Shown: positions 48,329-56,532 of the stretch, piece by piece | Layout: every line of letters starts with the position of its first letter | How positions within the stretch are numbered: the first letter of the stretch is position 1 | Assembly: GCA_016703605.1 (NCBI GenBank) | Contig: JADJBU010000017.1 | Location: 12,973 to 76,972 of the forward strand | Reading direction: 5' to 3' | Length of the DNA: 64,000 nt | From: Candidatus Villigracilis adiacens | GTDB lineage: Bacteria > Chloroflexota > Anaerolineae > Anaerolineales > Villigracilaceae | Notes under the pieces: model-generated | What the model saw: only the letters and a program-made list of their open reading frames with translations | Databases searched by the model: none | Told to the model about the DNA's origin: nothing | Translations under genes and position numbers: made by a program

Positions 48329-50200
48329 CTATTTCGGCACGACGTGGATGTAATCAATTTCAATCGAGGATGCCGCGTCCGTCGGGTCGAGGCGAATCTG
48401 GGCGATGATGCCCTTCCAGCGGGCAACTTTGGACATATCGAGGGTGTAGGTGTGGAATTGACCGTCGCCTTGAATCGAAAACGTGAGCGCCTTGGTTTCA
48501 TCGTACTCCTTGTCGGAGGATGTGATGAAATAGATCTTGGCGCTGCTCCCCGTCGAAACCGCCATACGGATTTCGATGACGGGATTCGCCGCGGCGTCCA
48601 ACGTGAGGGTCGGCGAACCGAGATAGGGATCGCCGCCAGTGGCGCGGGCGGAGAGACTGCCATTGCCGACCGCGAACGAGGCGAGTTGATTCCACGCCAG
48701 CCAGCCTTCCACGTCGCCGTCGAACTCGAATTCCCACGCCTGCCCGCGCTGTTCGACCTGGATCGAGTCGAACTCCACCGCCGCGTCCGCCGTTGACGCG
48801 AACGCAATTTGCGTGACGACACCACTATTCCAAATTTTATTTTTCGACATGTCGAAGACGCTGGTTTGGAACGCGCCTGCTGAAACGTCCGCGCAGGATG
48901 ATTTGGATTCATTCCACGTCGGGTCTTTGTTGGTGATGAAATACAGGCAGAGACGCGCCGCGTCGTTTTGCGCGCGGGCGTGGACGAGCACGGAGGGCGA
49001 CACCGCGCCCGCCACGCGCAGTCCGTTACTTGACGTGAACAAATTCCCCTTGGAGAGATGCGCGGTCAGAATCCCGTTTTGGATGGAATCCTCCAAAGAA
49101 TCGCCGCGCCAGCCTTCAGGCGAGTCAAGATCGAAATTCCACGCGGTGTGTGGCATGAGGTCGTACACAACGCCGCGCGCTTCGTCAATCTGTCCAGGGA
49201 TCAGGTAATAGCGCAGGTCGCGGACTGCCTGCGGGGGAACATCAAAATATGCCAAGGGTCCCGCGTAACCGACGGTCGGCGCGTCGTAGAGCAGGCAGAA
49301 ATTCCAGCGCGGTTCAAGATGGGGCTGCGATGGGAGCAGGAGGATCAAGCCGATTTTGTCCGCGCCCGTGAACGCCGCCCAATTCTCTGTGGGATACACA
49401 AAGGGACAATTCCCCGTCCCCGCGATTTCACCTTGTTTCGTACGATGATCGAGTTCAGACATCGGCGCGCCCGTGAACGGGGCGTCGTCGAAGTAGCCGA
49501 ACATGCGCGTCAGCGAAGGATGAAAATAAGCGGCGGGAAATTCGTGGGTGGCCAGCGCATGTGTGTCGTTGCCGAAATGCGTGGCGCGGGTGAACACTTC
49601 AAAATATCCGTCGCGTTTCCATGCCCAGGTCTCGAAGGTCACGTCGGAGTCTTCATCGTATTTTCCCCACTCCTTGCCGAGGGCTTTGATGTAAACGGCG
49701 TCGTCCGCCTTGCGATACTCCAACACCTTGGCGCCGATGATGGAACTTCCGCCCGCCTTGCTTCCCACTTGAATCGGATTCCAGCCCCAGTTGCCGTAGG
49801 GGTCGCTTCCTTGCGCGGCGTATTTGTCGTTGCCGTCGTACATCGAGAATTGAAAATATCTTCCGTAGTCGGTATCGTCAATCAATTCGCGCCCGTTGTA
49901 AAGCAGGCTTCCGATCCCCCCGCCGCCGTTCATGTTGAAGCCGAGGGCGAGGGTATTCTTGTCTCCAAGATACACATAGCCCTGCGGGATGGGCTGGATA
50001 TCGCCGACGGGCGCGAGGGTGGGGGTGGGGGGGATGGCAGTGGGCGCGGGCGTTGGCGTTTTTGTGAGAGTGGGCAGGGCAGTATCGGTTGCGGCGGCGG
50101 GAGCAGTGGCAGACGCGGGGGAGTCCGAGGCGGGGGCGCATCCACCAGTGACAAGGGCGAGAATGGAAATCAGTCCGATGAAGGATGTAAGTCTTTTCAT
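48329..50200 (-). CDS. Large lipoprotein with two C-terminal beta-sandwich repeats
   Basis: The protein has 623 residues from the ATG at 50200 (MKRLTSFIGLISILALVTGG), with lipobox 'VTGGCAP'. A Thr/Pro linker precedes a region of about 300 residues ('LALGFNMNGGGGIGSLLYNG', 'HALATHEFPAAYFHPS'). Two related domains of about 130 residues then follow, starting near 'WNFDLDSPEGW' and 'WEFEFDGDVEGW', both with 'DMSK' and 'IEF/IEIDYI' ends, as in carbohydrate-binding-type jelly rolls. It is probably a surface glycan-binding protein or inactive glycosidase. Family not named. Confidence 0.75.
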   Translation of the reverse strand: MKRLTSFIGLISILALVTGGCAPASDSPASATAPAAATDTALPTLTKTPTPAPTAIPPTPTLAPVGDIQPIPQGYVYLGDKNTLALGFNMNGGGGIGSLLYNGRELIDDTDYGRYFQFSMYDGNDKYAAQGSDPYGNWGWNPIQVGSKAGGSSIIGAKVLEYRKADDAVYIKALGKEWGKYDEDSDVTFETWAWKRDGYFEVFTRATHFGNDTHALATHEFPAAYFHPSLTRMFGYFDDAPFTGAPMSELDHRTKQGEIAGTGNCPFVYPTENWAAFTGADKIGLILLLPSQPHLEPRWNFCLLYDAPTVGYAGPLAYFDVPPQAVRDLRYYLIPGQIDEARGVVYDLMPHTAWNFDLDSPEGWRGDSLEDSIQNGILTAHLSKGNLFTSSNGLRVAGAVSPSVLVHARAQNDAARLCLYFITNKDPTWNESKSSCADVSAGAFQTSVFDMSKNKIWNSGVVTQIAFASTADAAVEFDSIQVEQRGQAWEFEFDGDVEGWLAWNQLASFAVGNGSLSARATGGDPYLGSPTLTLDAAANPVIEIRMAVSTGSSAKIYFITSSDKEYDETKALTFSIQGDGQFHTYTLDMSKVARWKGIIAQIRLDPTDAASSIEIDYIHVVPK

Positions 50201-50223
50201 TAACTGGGTTCCTGAAGATGGGA

Positions 50224-51093
50224 TTATGCTTCCTTCACCAACCGTTCGATCTGCGGCAGATGCGTTAATTCGTGCGACGCGAAGTAACTGGCTTGCTGTT
50301 TGATGGACACGACGCCAAACTCTTCGTGGCTTCCCGTGCGCCACCAATCGGCGAGGGGGATGGTTTCGAGTTTGGCGATCACTTCCCGGCGCGTGGACAG
50401 ATACGTCTCGAATATCTCGCGCGTGGAGGGCGGACGCTCGGCCTCGTTCTTCGCCCACGTCCAGACTTGCTTCATTTCCAAAACGGGATTTTCCTCTTTG
50501 AGGAACAAGTCAATGCGGAAATCAAGCACGCCCTGCGCGTCGCGTAAATGCGAGATGACGTTGCGGATCGCCCAGCCGCCGTCGGGGGCGGGACGCGTCA
50601 ACGCCTCTTCGCTCAGACCTTCGATCAGCGCGGCGACTTCGAGCGGAGTCTTGCGCAGTTGTTCCAACGCTTCGGCGGGGTCGAGCGCTTCGAGCCAGTA
50701 GACGGGCGGGAACCATTGGAACGTCTCGCCCCACGCGCCGCAGGTGGGACATTTTTTGGGAGCGTTGATGAGAGCCAAATGTCCGCAGGTGCGGCAGACG
50801 TAGGGGTGTGGAGTCTGCTGGATGAGCGGAACCCGCCCCGAGGTCAGGGCGGATGCGCCCGCGCGGAAGGCGGACTGCAGGTCGGCGTCATCCAATGAAG
50901 CGGCGATGCGTTCGATGTCGCTGGCGAGAGTCTCTTTATCGTTGGGCAGGTTCAATTCCCACGCGGCGCGGCGGGAGATTGAGTCCGCTGTGGCGCGGGC
51001 GATCTTGGCAATGTTGTATTGCCCTTCGCTCTCCAGCCGCAGGGCGAGGGAGAGGAGTTGAACGAGGGTGTCTGTCCGTTGTGAATTTTGCAT
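50224..51093 (-). CDS. Rubredoxin-like zinc ribbon fused to DinB-type domain
   Basis: The protein has 289 residues in three parts. Residues 1-95 are helical ('EGQYNIAKIARATADSISRR') and recall a rubrerythrin-related bundle. The middle has a zinc ribbon of rubredoxin type, 'YVCRTCGHLA' and 'KKCPTCGAWGE' (CxxC twice). Residues from about 130 to the end form a DinB_2-like four-helix bundle with candidate metal ligands in 'NVISHLRDAQ' and 'ASHELTHLPQI'. DinB proteins are often thiol transferases or metal-binding. This combination is uncommon. Confidence 0.8.
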   Translation of the reverse strand: MQNSQRTDTLVQLLSLALRLESEGQYNIAKIARATADSISRRAAWELNLPNDKETLASDIERIAASLDDADLQSAFRAGASALTSGRVPLIQQTPHPYVCRTCGHLALINAPKKCPTCGAWGETFQWFPPVYWLEALDPAEALEQLRKTPLEVAALIEGLSEEALTRPAPDGGWAIRNVISHLRDAQGVLDFRIDLFLKEENPVLEMKQVWTWAKNEAERPPSTREIFETYLSTRREVIAKLETIPLADWWRTGSHEEFGVVSIKQQASYFASHELTHLPQIERLVKEA

Positions 51094-51132
51094 GTTTATA
51101 TCCTTATCATTCTAATTTGGATTCATTTCTCG

Positions 51133-52014
51133 TCAGCCTCGCGGCTCGGTTGCCAAAGCGAAAAGAACGGGAAATGTTTGATGAATGCCATCTGTTTGTT
51201 TCATGGATCGCAGCCTGGCAAAAACGTCCGCTTTGAATCTTTGCAGACCTTCCGCGCCCGTTGCTTTCTCTATCGCCTCCAACGCAACCCGCCCGCCATG
51301 CGACCACAACGTAGACCAGTATTCTTCTTCATTTGCATACGCAAACTCAGCCGCTTCAGAAACGATTTGAATATCGGCAAAGCCCGCGTTTTTCATGATC
51401 GCTTCAAGTCCTTCCAGCGTGTCGAAGACTGGTTGTGACGCCGAATCCGATTCGGCTGGCTTGCTTTCTTCGGGTTCGGGCGGAAGATAGGTTTTGACAA
51501 TTTCGTCAAACCAGGCTAGATGTTCGTCGAACGCTTTATCCCATGTCGCCACCACAACGCGACCATTCGGCTTCAGCACGCGCCGAAACTCGGACATGGC
51601 GCGACCCAGTTGGGGAAAGAAAAAGATCGCAAAACAGCACAACACAAAGTCAAACGACTGGTCGGGGAATTGCAGGGCTTCCGCGTCCATCTGGCGCGCC
51701 TCGGCATTCGAAGACAATCCCAGACGGTCAAGTTCTTTGGCGGTTTCCAGCGCCATCTTCTCCGAAAGATCAACGCCGATCACATGTCCCTGCGCCCCCA
51801 CCGCTTCCGCCGCGGGGATAAGAACCGCGCCCCTGCCAGTTGCCACATCGAGGACATTCGCGCCTTCGGGAATGTGAGCGAGTTCAACCAATCTGCGCCC
51901 GAAGTGGGAAAAGAATCGCGGACCGACATGATCGTACATTACCGCAGCCCGATCAAAGACACCCGACACCTGCTGTTTTCTTCGTTCTGAATCAGAAAGT
52001 CCGTTATTGTCCAT
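51133..52014 (-). CDS. Class I SAM methyltransferase, UbiE/MenG-like
   Basis: The 293-residue protein has motif I 'VLDVATGRGAVLIPAAEAVG', motif II 'GVDLSEKMALETAKEL', 'DFVLCCFAIFFFPQLGRAM' and 'FRRVLKPNGRVVVATW'. It resembles ubiquinone/menaquinone methyltransferases, but a long acidic insertion ('EPEESKPAESDSASQ') near residue 195 and the C-terminal 'ANEEEYWSTLWSHGGR' suggest a detoxification or antibiotic-like methylase. The substrate is unknown. Shine-Dalgarno GGAGAA precedes the ATG. Confidence 0.85.
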   Translation of the reverse strand: MDNNGLSDSERRKQQVSGVFDRAAVMYDHVGPRFFSHFGRRLVELAHIPEGANVLDVATGRGAVLIPAAEAVGAQGHVIGVDLSEKMALETAKELDRLGLSSNAEARQMDAEALQFPDQSFDFVLCCFAIFFFPQLGRAMSEFRRVLKPNGRVVVATWDKAFDEHLAWFDEIVKTYLPPEPEESKPAESDSASQPVFDTLEGLEAIMKNAGFADIQIVSEAAEFAYANEEEYWSTLWSHGGRVALEAIEKATGAEGLQRFKADVFARLRSMKQTDGIHQTFPVLFALATEPRG

Positions 52015-52032
52015 CGCAATTCTCCTTTCCGT

Positions 52033-52926
52033 TCAAACTTTCAACCCATCCCGCAATTGGCTTGCGAGACTCGCCAGCTCCTCCAACTCGGATTCATTCA
52101 GACTCGACCACGGCGCGAAAAAGTATTTGTCGGTTAGCGCTTCGGCTTCTTCGCGGATTCGCTTCCCTTCATCGGTCACTCGATACGCGCCCGCGTTCTC
52201 TTCGAGCCAGCCGCGCGAGACGAGTTCCTGAAAGGCTTGGGCATATTCGTCACGCGAGAAACCGCGATCTGAATATTCTTCAAAGAATTTATCGAGCGTG
52301 TCCGCTTCGCCGCTCCAAACGGCGGTGAACGCCTCCCAGCGATTGCCCGCGATGTTGTGGACTTGCCACGCCGCAACGTGCGCGTCGGTGCGATAGAAAT
52401 CCAACTCCTTGTAATGGTGAACGAACAAACGCAGCAATGGCGCGTCGCTGGGAAAAGTGCGTTTGTAATTCTTGTAATGTGCCTGGCAAAAATGCGACGG
52501 CGGTTCAGGCGCGGCGGTTGCGGCATCGCAAAGCCGAATCAGGGTATCCACGAGCCGTTGAAGTTCGGCTTGCGACATCGGATGCAGTTGCGCGGATACG
52601 TCTGTCAGCGTCTTCATTCCTTTTCGAGTGACTTGCTCTCCCATTTCCGTTGCAAGATACGCATCACCGTCAAAAGTCAAATACCCGTCTTTTACGGCGA
52701 TAGATAGAGGCTCGTGAAACGCCTGTTCCGAGTCGTAGGGAAAGATATACTGATATTTTTCAAACGTAATCGCTTCATCGGGAAACATCGTGACAAAGGG
52801 TCCCCATCCAGCAAACCTTTGCGGGATGGTTTTCTCCTCGAGCATTTTGCGATAGACGGAGTAAAGGACTTTGTTGAACAAGTCGTAGGACTCTTTGCAA
52901 TCCGACAAGATGGAATTGAGATTCAT
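52033..52926 (-). CDS. Hypothetical protein with winged-helix-like C-terminus, paralogue 1
   Basis: The protein has 297 residues and is not firmly recognised; the layout resembles the SCO6745-type family. The N-terminal 120 residues include 'GYLTFDGDAYLATEMGEQVTRKG', and the C-terminal part a MarR-like winged helix ('EYAQAFQELVSRGWLEENAG', 'YRVTDEGKRIREEAEALTD') ending 'FFAPWSSLNESELEELASLA'. It is a tandem duplicate of the next gene upstream, whose C-terminal coding DNA is close to identical. Confidence 0.72.
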   Translation of the reverse strand: MNLNSILSDCKESYDLFNKVLYSVYRKMLEEKTIPQRFAGWGPFVTMFPDEAITFEKYQYIFPYDSEQAFHEPLSIAVKDGYLTFDGDAYLATEMGEQVTRKGMKTLTDVSAQLHPMSQAELQRLVDTLIRLCDAATAAPEPPSHFCQAHYKNYKRTFPSDAPLLRLFVHHYKELDFYRTDAHVAAWQVHNIAGNRWEAFTAVWSGEADTLDKFFEEYSDRGFSRDEYAQAFQELVSRGWLEENAGAYRVTDEGKRIREEAEALTDKYFFAPWSSLNESELEELASLASQLRDGLKV

Positions 52927-52935
52927 GGAAGTCCC

Positions 52936-53833
52936 CTATCCTTTCAACCCATCCCGCAATTGATTTGCGAGACTCGCCAACTCCCCCAACTCCGATTCAT
53001 TCAGACTCGCCCACGGCGCGAAGAAGAGACGTTCCGTCTCCGCTTCGACCTCCGCCCGAACTTGTTTGCCCTCTGCTGTGATTTGAATCTTCCCCGAAGC
53101 GTCGCCCGCCCAGCCGCGCCGCGCCAATTCCTGAACATCCCCCGCGTGGACTTCGCGCGTGACGCCGCGCCTGCTGAGTTTGTCATGGAGTTCGTCGAAG
53201 GTCAGCGCGTCACTTTGGGAGAGTTGATCGAGTACCTCCCATGTGTGACCTTCCATGTTATGCGCGCTCCACGTGGCAAAATAGCAATCGTCACGGTATC
53301 CCTCCAACAGCAGGCAGTGAGCGACAAACCCTTCGAGTGTCGCGAACACTCCCGCCTGCTGGTAGGAGTCTCGTTTGGCTTTTATCAAAACATGCTCGGG
53401 CGGTTCGGGCAAATTGAGATACCGCCTTCGAAATGCGGGCAAGGAGATTGCCAAGCGTCCGCAAAGACTCTTTGGGCATTGGAGTGAGAGCTGCCATGAC
53501 ATCGTTGCCCGCTTGCATAAGGCGAAGCGCGGCATTTCTCCCTGACTCGGTTGCATGATATATCCTCTGACCATCCAAAGTCAAATATCCCTGCTGAACT
53601 GCGGAGGTCAATCGCTCATCGTTCACCTGCGCAAGTCCGTATGGAAAGTATCGCATGAACTGGGCGATGGAAAACGGATTGGAGTCGAACAACCAGATCG
53701 CCGTCACCCAAGCGTAGTAGCCAGAGGGCAGTGAAAGTTCCTCTGCGGCTTTGTCCGCGGGCGCCCAGGCATAATTGTCGAATAGAAATTCGGAACTTTC
53801 TTCGAGCGCAGTCCAGATGAATTTGAGATTCAT
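52936..53833 (-). pseudogene. Paralogue 2 of the winged-helix-like family, frameshifted
   Basis: From the ATG at 53833 (MNLKFIWTALEESSEFLFDN) the frame runs to about 53430, where it leaves the homologous path after 'LARISKAVS'. The continuation ('LPEPPEHVLIKAKRDSYQ' to 'FFAPWASLNESELGELAS') is in a different frame. The joined product of about 298 residues matches the neighbour 52033-52926 over its whole length, with 'PEPP' as the shared anchor at the break. The shift is a single base near 53424-53436. Confidence 0.78.
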
Positions 53834-53911
53834 GGAGACTCCTACCACCTAAATACACCCTAATTGATTGGGAAATTGGGGTAACACTTCCAACTCATTT
53901 CGCCGCAAGAA

Positions 53912-54368
53912 TCACTGCATATCCAACCCAACCAAAGGCGTCCTTCTCTTTGCCCATTGCCCACCGAGCGCGGAGAGTTCGTCTTCGCTTAAAAAACGAG
54001 CCGCCATTTGAAAGAGGACTTGTTCCTCCTTTTGAAAATGCCCGCGGACGATTGGGAATAACTGCCTAGCAAAGTCTCTCGCAGAGTTGAAATCGGCGGC
54101 AGATTTAATTTTGCCAAACAGGTCAACGATTTGGTTGTGTTCAAAGCGCATGACTGCCAAGGGTCCAGCCTGGGCGCCCAGATGCGGTTCGAGCGCGTTG
54201 AAGAGCAATTCATCTTCGAGACCCGCGTGGGCTTCGAGGGCAAAGGCGAAGGCGGCAAAGCGATGCTGGATCGAGGACAGGAATCCAACGCGGGAAGCGC
54301 CTGTTCGATGTGCCCAAGAAACAGATAAAGACGGCATGTTCGCCAAGAAGGGCGTCGGTGATAAGCAT
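53912..54368 (-). pseudogene. Hemerythrin-like HHE protein with two frameshifts
   Basis: The product is split over three frames: 'MLITDALLGEHAVF' from the ATG at 54366-54368, then 'YLFLGHIEQALPALDSC' and finally 'FAAFAFALEAHAGLEDELLF' on to 'FEHNQIVDLFGKI' and 'HFQKEEQVLFQMA'. Joined it is about 150 residues with the His/Glu pattern of hemerythrin HHE domains (di-iron sensors or stores for oxygen or NO). Each break loses one base (TTT instead of TTTT is likely at the first). It may be a sequencing fault. Confidence 0.75.
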
Positions 54369-54392
54369 GGATTGTATTTTCTCCTGTGTAAT

Positions 54393-54752
54393 TTATGTTT
54401 TGTACGCGACGGGTAGATCGCGAATCACTTCCAAAAAGTTGACGCTGTGCGCGGGAAGCCGTTGGGATGAAAAAACGCGAATGACTTTTTCGGTCAACCC
54501 TGCGCGGACAACGGACACTTCAGGGTGCTGTTCGATGATTGCGGAGGTCAGGCGTACCATTTCATCGCTTTGCGAATCCACACCTATGAGCACCACCACA
54601 TCGGGGCGGGATTCTGCAATGTGGTGGTGGATATTTTCATCGAAGCCGCATGTTCCAATCAAATCCATATCCGCGTGAAGGCGCAATATCTCCTCCATGC
54701 TCTCGCCGAAGAGCTGTTGGGAACACATCAGTAAAATACGATGTCTTGACAT
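54393..54752 (-). CDS. Receiver-like hypothetical protein
   Basis: The protein has 119 residues from the ATG at 54752 (MSRHRILLMCSQQLFGES). Its alternating pattern 'HADMDLIGTCGFDEN', 'RPDVVVLIGVDSQS' and 'HPEVSVVRAGLTEKVIRVFSS' resembles a response-regulator receiver with the phosphate site worn (no DD pair, no conserved Lys). It is probably a pseudo-receiver. It lies in the hemerythrin-Crp stretch. Confidence 0.65.
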   Translation of the reverse strand: MSRHRILLMCSQQLFGESMEEILRLHADMDLIGTCGFDENIHHHIAESRPDVVVLIGVDSQSDEMVRLTSAIIEQHPEVSVVRAGLTEKVIRVFSSQRLPAHSVNFLEVIRDLPVAYKT

Positions 54753-55090
54753 GCCATATTCCATTGCGCAACTGACTCTATTCAAGAGTACTAAAGGATG
54801 GGACGTAATTGCATCCTTCCCCATCCCGCATCAGGAATGAAAAGAGAAGGATTTTTCCCCGCTGAAGATTCTGTTTGAATTAGTTCTTTATTTTCGTCGC
54901 AGATCTAATAACCCGCCACTCGACGGCATAATAAGAAATCTGTAAGGGAATGTTTTTTAAGTCTTAGCCCAAAGGCAATTTACCACAGAGGACACAAAGA
55001 TCACAGAGTTTTTAAGAGGTTTTCTCTGTAAATTCCGCGCCCTCTGTGTGAGAAATGAACTTAAGAAAAACAGGCTCTAAAGTGTCCCAT
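54753..55090. other. Intergenic region, one repeat arm, no gene seen
   Basis: This gap of 338 bases contains a relative of the 2085-2170 element at about 54978-55055 ('TTTACCACAGAGGACACAAAG' in part, and the inverse 'CCCTCTGTGTG'). It is AT-rich next to its neighbours. No open frame or RNA gene was found. Confidence 0.55.
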
Positions 55091-55417
55091 TCATTTTTGA
55101 GCGCCTGGCGCGCCATGCAAAACGCCCACGAAAACGAGTTCTTCAAGCGCACGGACCGTGTGCGATTCGCCCGCATCGAACACCAGCAGCGAATTCGCCT
55201 CACATGTGCGTTCGATTCCGTCGCCGCCAGTGAAAACGCCCCTGCCCTTTAATATCACCACAAAAAACGGCGAACTCGGCGCATTATGCTCCCGAATGAC
55301 TTGACCCACCTTGAGTGTGAAGAGAATTACACGTCCGTGAGGGTCGGCGTGAAGCGGTTCAGCGTGAGGATTGTCTTTTCCAAATTGCAGGTTATCCAAC
55401 AGGTTTGCGATTTTCAT
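55091..55417 (-). CDS. Small cupin-domain protein
   Basis: This 108-residue single cupin has the first motif 'REHNAPSSPFFVVILKGRG' and the second 'DAGESHTVRALEEL'. One histidine of the usual metal site in each motif is visible. Such proteins bind a small ligand or metal; many near Crp and hemerythrin genes respond to oxygen or NO. The ATG at 55417 follows AAAGGAG. Its exact role is unknown. Confidence 0.82.
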   Translation of the reverse strand: MKIANLLDNLQFGKDNPHAEPLHADPHGRVILFTLKVGQVIREHNAPSSPFFVVILKGRGVFTGGDGIERTCEANSLLVFDAGESHTVRALEELVFVGVLHGAPGAQK

Positions 55418-55471
55418 TGTAGACTCCTTTGCTTATTATTCCGAGTAACCTTAATTGACTAACACGTTAAT

Positions 55472-55542
55472 GTGTCATGCTGAGCGAAGCGAAGCATCTC
55501 TACGACTGTCCCAGAGACCCTTCGCTGCCGCTCAGGGTGATA
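55472..55542. repeat. Palindromic 'TGTCATGCTGAGCGAAG' repeat
   Basis: GTGTCATGCTGAGCGAAGCG to 'CAGAGACCCTTCGCTGCCG' and 'CTCAGGGTGATA' forms an imperfect palindrome, a shorter relative of 4334-4443. Confidence 0.75.
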
Positions 55543-55595
55543 TTTTGTAAGGTAACTTATGTTAACTTTAGGCATGAAAATATTCAAAAGAGAAG

Positions 55596-55644
55596 GACGC
55601 CAGGCACACAAGGGAATTTATCTGATCGAGATGTGCCTGGCGTC
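55596..55644 (-). terminator. Hairpin downstream of the DUF2249 gene
   Basis: GACGCCAGGCAC (55596-55607) and GTGCCTGGCGTC (55633-55644) form a perfect 12-bp stem. On the minus strand it is followed by 'CTTCTCTTTTGAATATTTT', a T-rich tail. Confidence 0.7.
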
Positions 55645-55649
55645 GGGGA

Positions 55650-55886
55650 TTAATTTGATTCCGTGCGACCGATCTGCACCCGCCAGATGTCGGGACCTTC
55701 CTCGAGATATTCCCATGTGAACTGTCCCGCGTGTTCGTGAACGAACTGGTAATACAGGCTTGGGTCATGATCGTTGATCAGGATAAAACCCCTGCCCAGG
55801 CGTCAGGCTGGCAAAGGTCTGGAAGATCATCGGGTGCTTTTGAGGCGGGGAGTTTGCCGTATGTCGAGGGTGGTGGTTATGTTCAT
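55650..55886 (-). pseudogene. DUF2249 protein with a single-base frameshift
   Basis: From the ATG at 55884-55886 (Shine-Dalgarno AAAGGAG) the first 18 codons read 'MNITTTLDIRQTPRLKS', then a one-base loss in the AAAA run of 'CTCAAAAGCACC' sends the frame to a TGA. The homologous remainder is in the next frame: 'PMIFQTFASLTPGQGFYLI', 'NDHDPSLYYQF', 'WEYLEEGPDIWRVQIG'. Joined it is a 79-residue DUF2249 protein, a family usually found beside hemerythrins and NO-linked regulators. Confidence 0.82.
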
Positions 55887-55943
55887 TATATGTCTCCTTT
55901 GGAAGATGGTGGGGCGATTATAAAACGAATGGATGTTTCAGTG

Positions 55944-56453
55944 TTACACATGCGCGGCGTGTTTGGCTTTGTGCGCCGCGTCCTCCATCGCCTCGAACAT
56001 CTCCCGCGCGGATTCAGGCGTCAGGCGCTGGTCGAGAATGGGCAGATAGACCTCCTCTTCCTTCGCAAAGTGAAGCTTGACAAGCGCATACACACCGTAC
56101 AACACGCGCTGCAAAACCTTTGTCTGTTTGAATGCCAATTGCGCATCGCCCAAATTCTTTTTCAGTGTTTCGAGTTCTTCAATGTAACTGCCGATTTCAA
56201 CATGGTCGCGGCTCATGGTCTTGGTAGCGTCGGGACTGCCGAGCACCTTTTGAACAACAGGATACAGCGCAGCCTCTTCCGCTTCAGCATGGGGCTTGAG
56301 ATGGTGGGCAAGAAATTCATAAACTTCATCCACGCCTTTTCGTGTCTCTGTGATGGACGCGATATCAAGCCTCTCAGCGACCTGACGGATGTGATCTACA
56401 TTCGGAAATAACTCCTTATGCTCATCACGTAGGGGTTGGGTAACAGTACTCAT
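55944..56453 (-). CDS. Hemerythrin HHE cation-binding protein
   Basis: The 169-residue helical protein has the HHE pattern: 'LRDEHKELFPNVDHI', 'FLAHHLKPHAEAEEAALYP', 'MSRDHVEIGSYIEEL' and 'VKLHFAKEEEVYLPIL', which give the di-iron histidine/glutamate set. These proteins sense or store oxygen or NO or repair iron-sulfur centres. It is intact, in contrast to its neighbours, and lies between the DUF2249 gene and the Crp/Fnr regulator. Confidence 0.88.
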   Translation of the reverse strand: MSTVTQPLRDEHKELFPNVDHIRQVAERLDIASITETRKGVDEVYEFLAHHLKPHAEAEEAALYPVVQKVLGSPDATKTMSRDHVEIGSYIEELETLKKNLGDAQLAFKQTKVLQRVLYGVYALVKLHFAKEEEVYLPILDQRLTPESAREMFEAMEDAAHKAKHAAHV

Positions 56454-56532
56454 GGTTAATCTCCTTCAGACTTTGAATGTTTATACTCTTACTATACACG
56501 TCTCCTCGCACAATTCTCATGATGCAAGTTAA

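Noticed and set aside
49058..50203. 381-residue plus-strand open frame opposite the large lipoprotein gene
   Set aside because: The minus-strand gene has a signal peptide and repeated domains; the plus-strand product is unpatterned.
55650..55886. TGA in the DUF2249 gene as a second selenocysteine site
   Set aside because: The homologous path after it lies in a different frame, so a lost base explains the TGA, and the family has no cysteine there.
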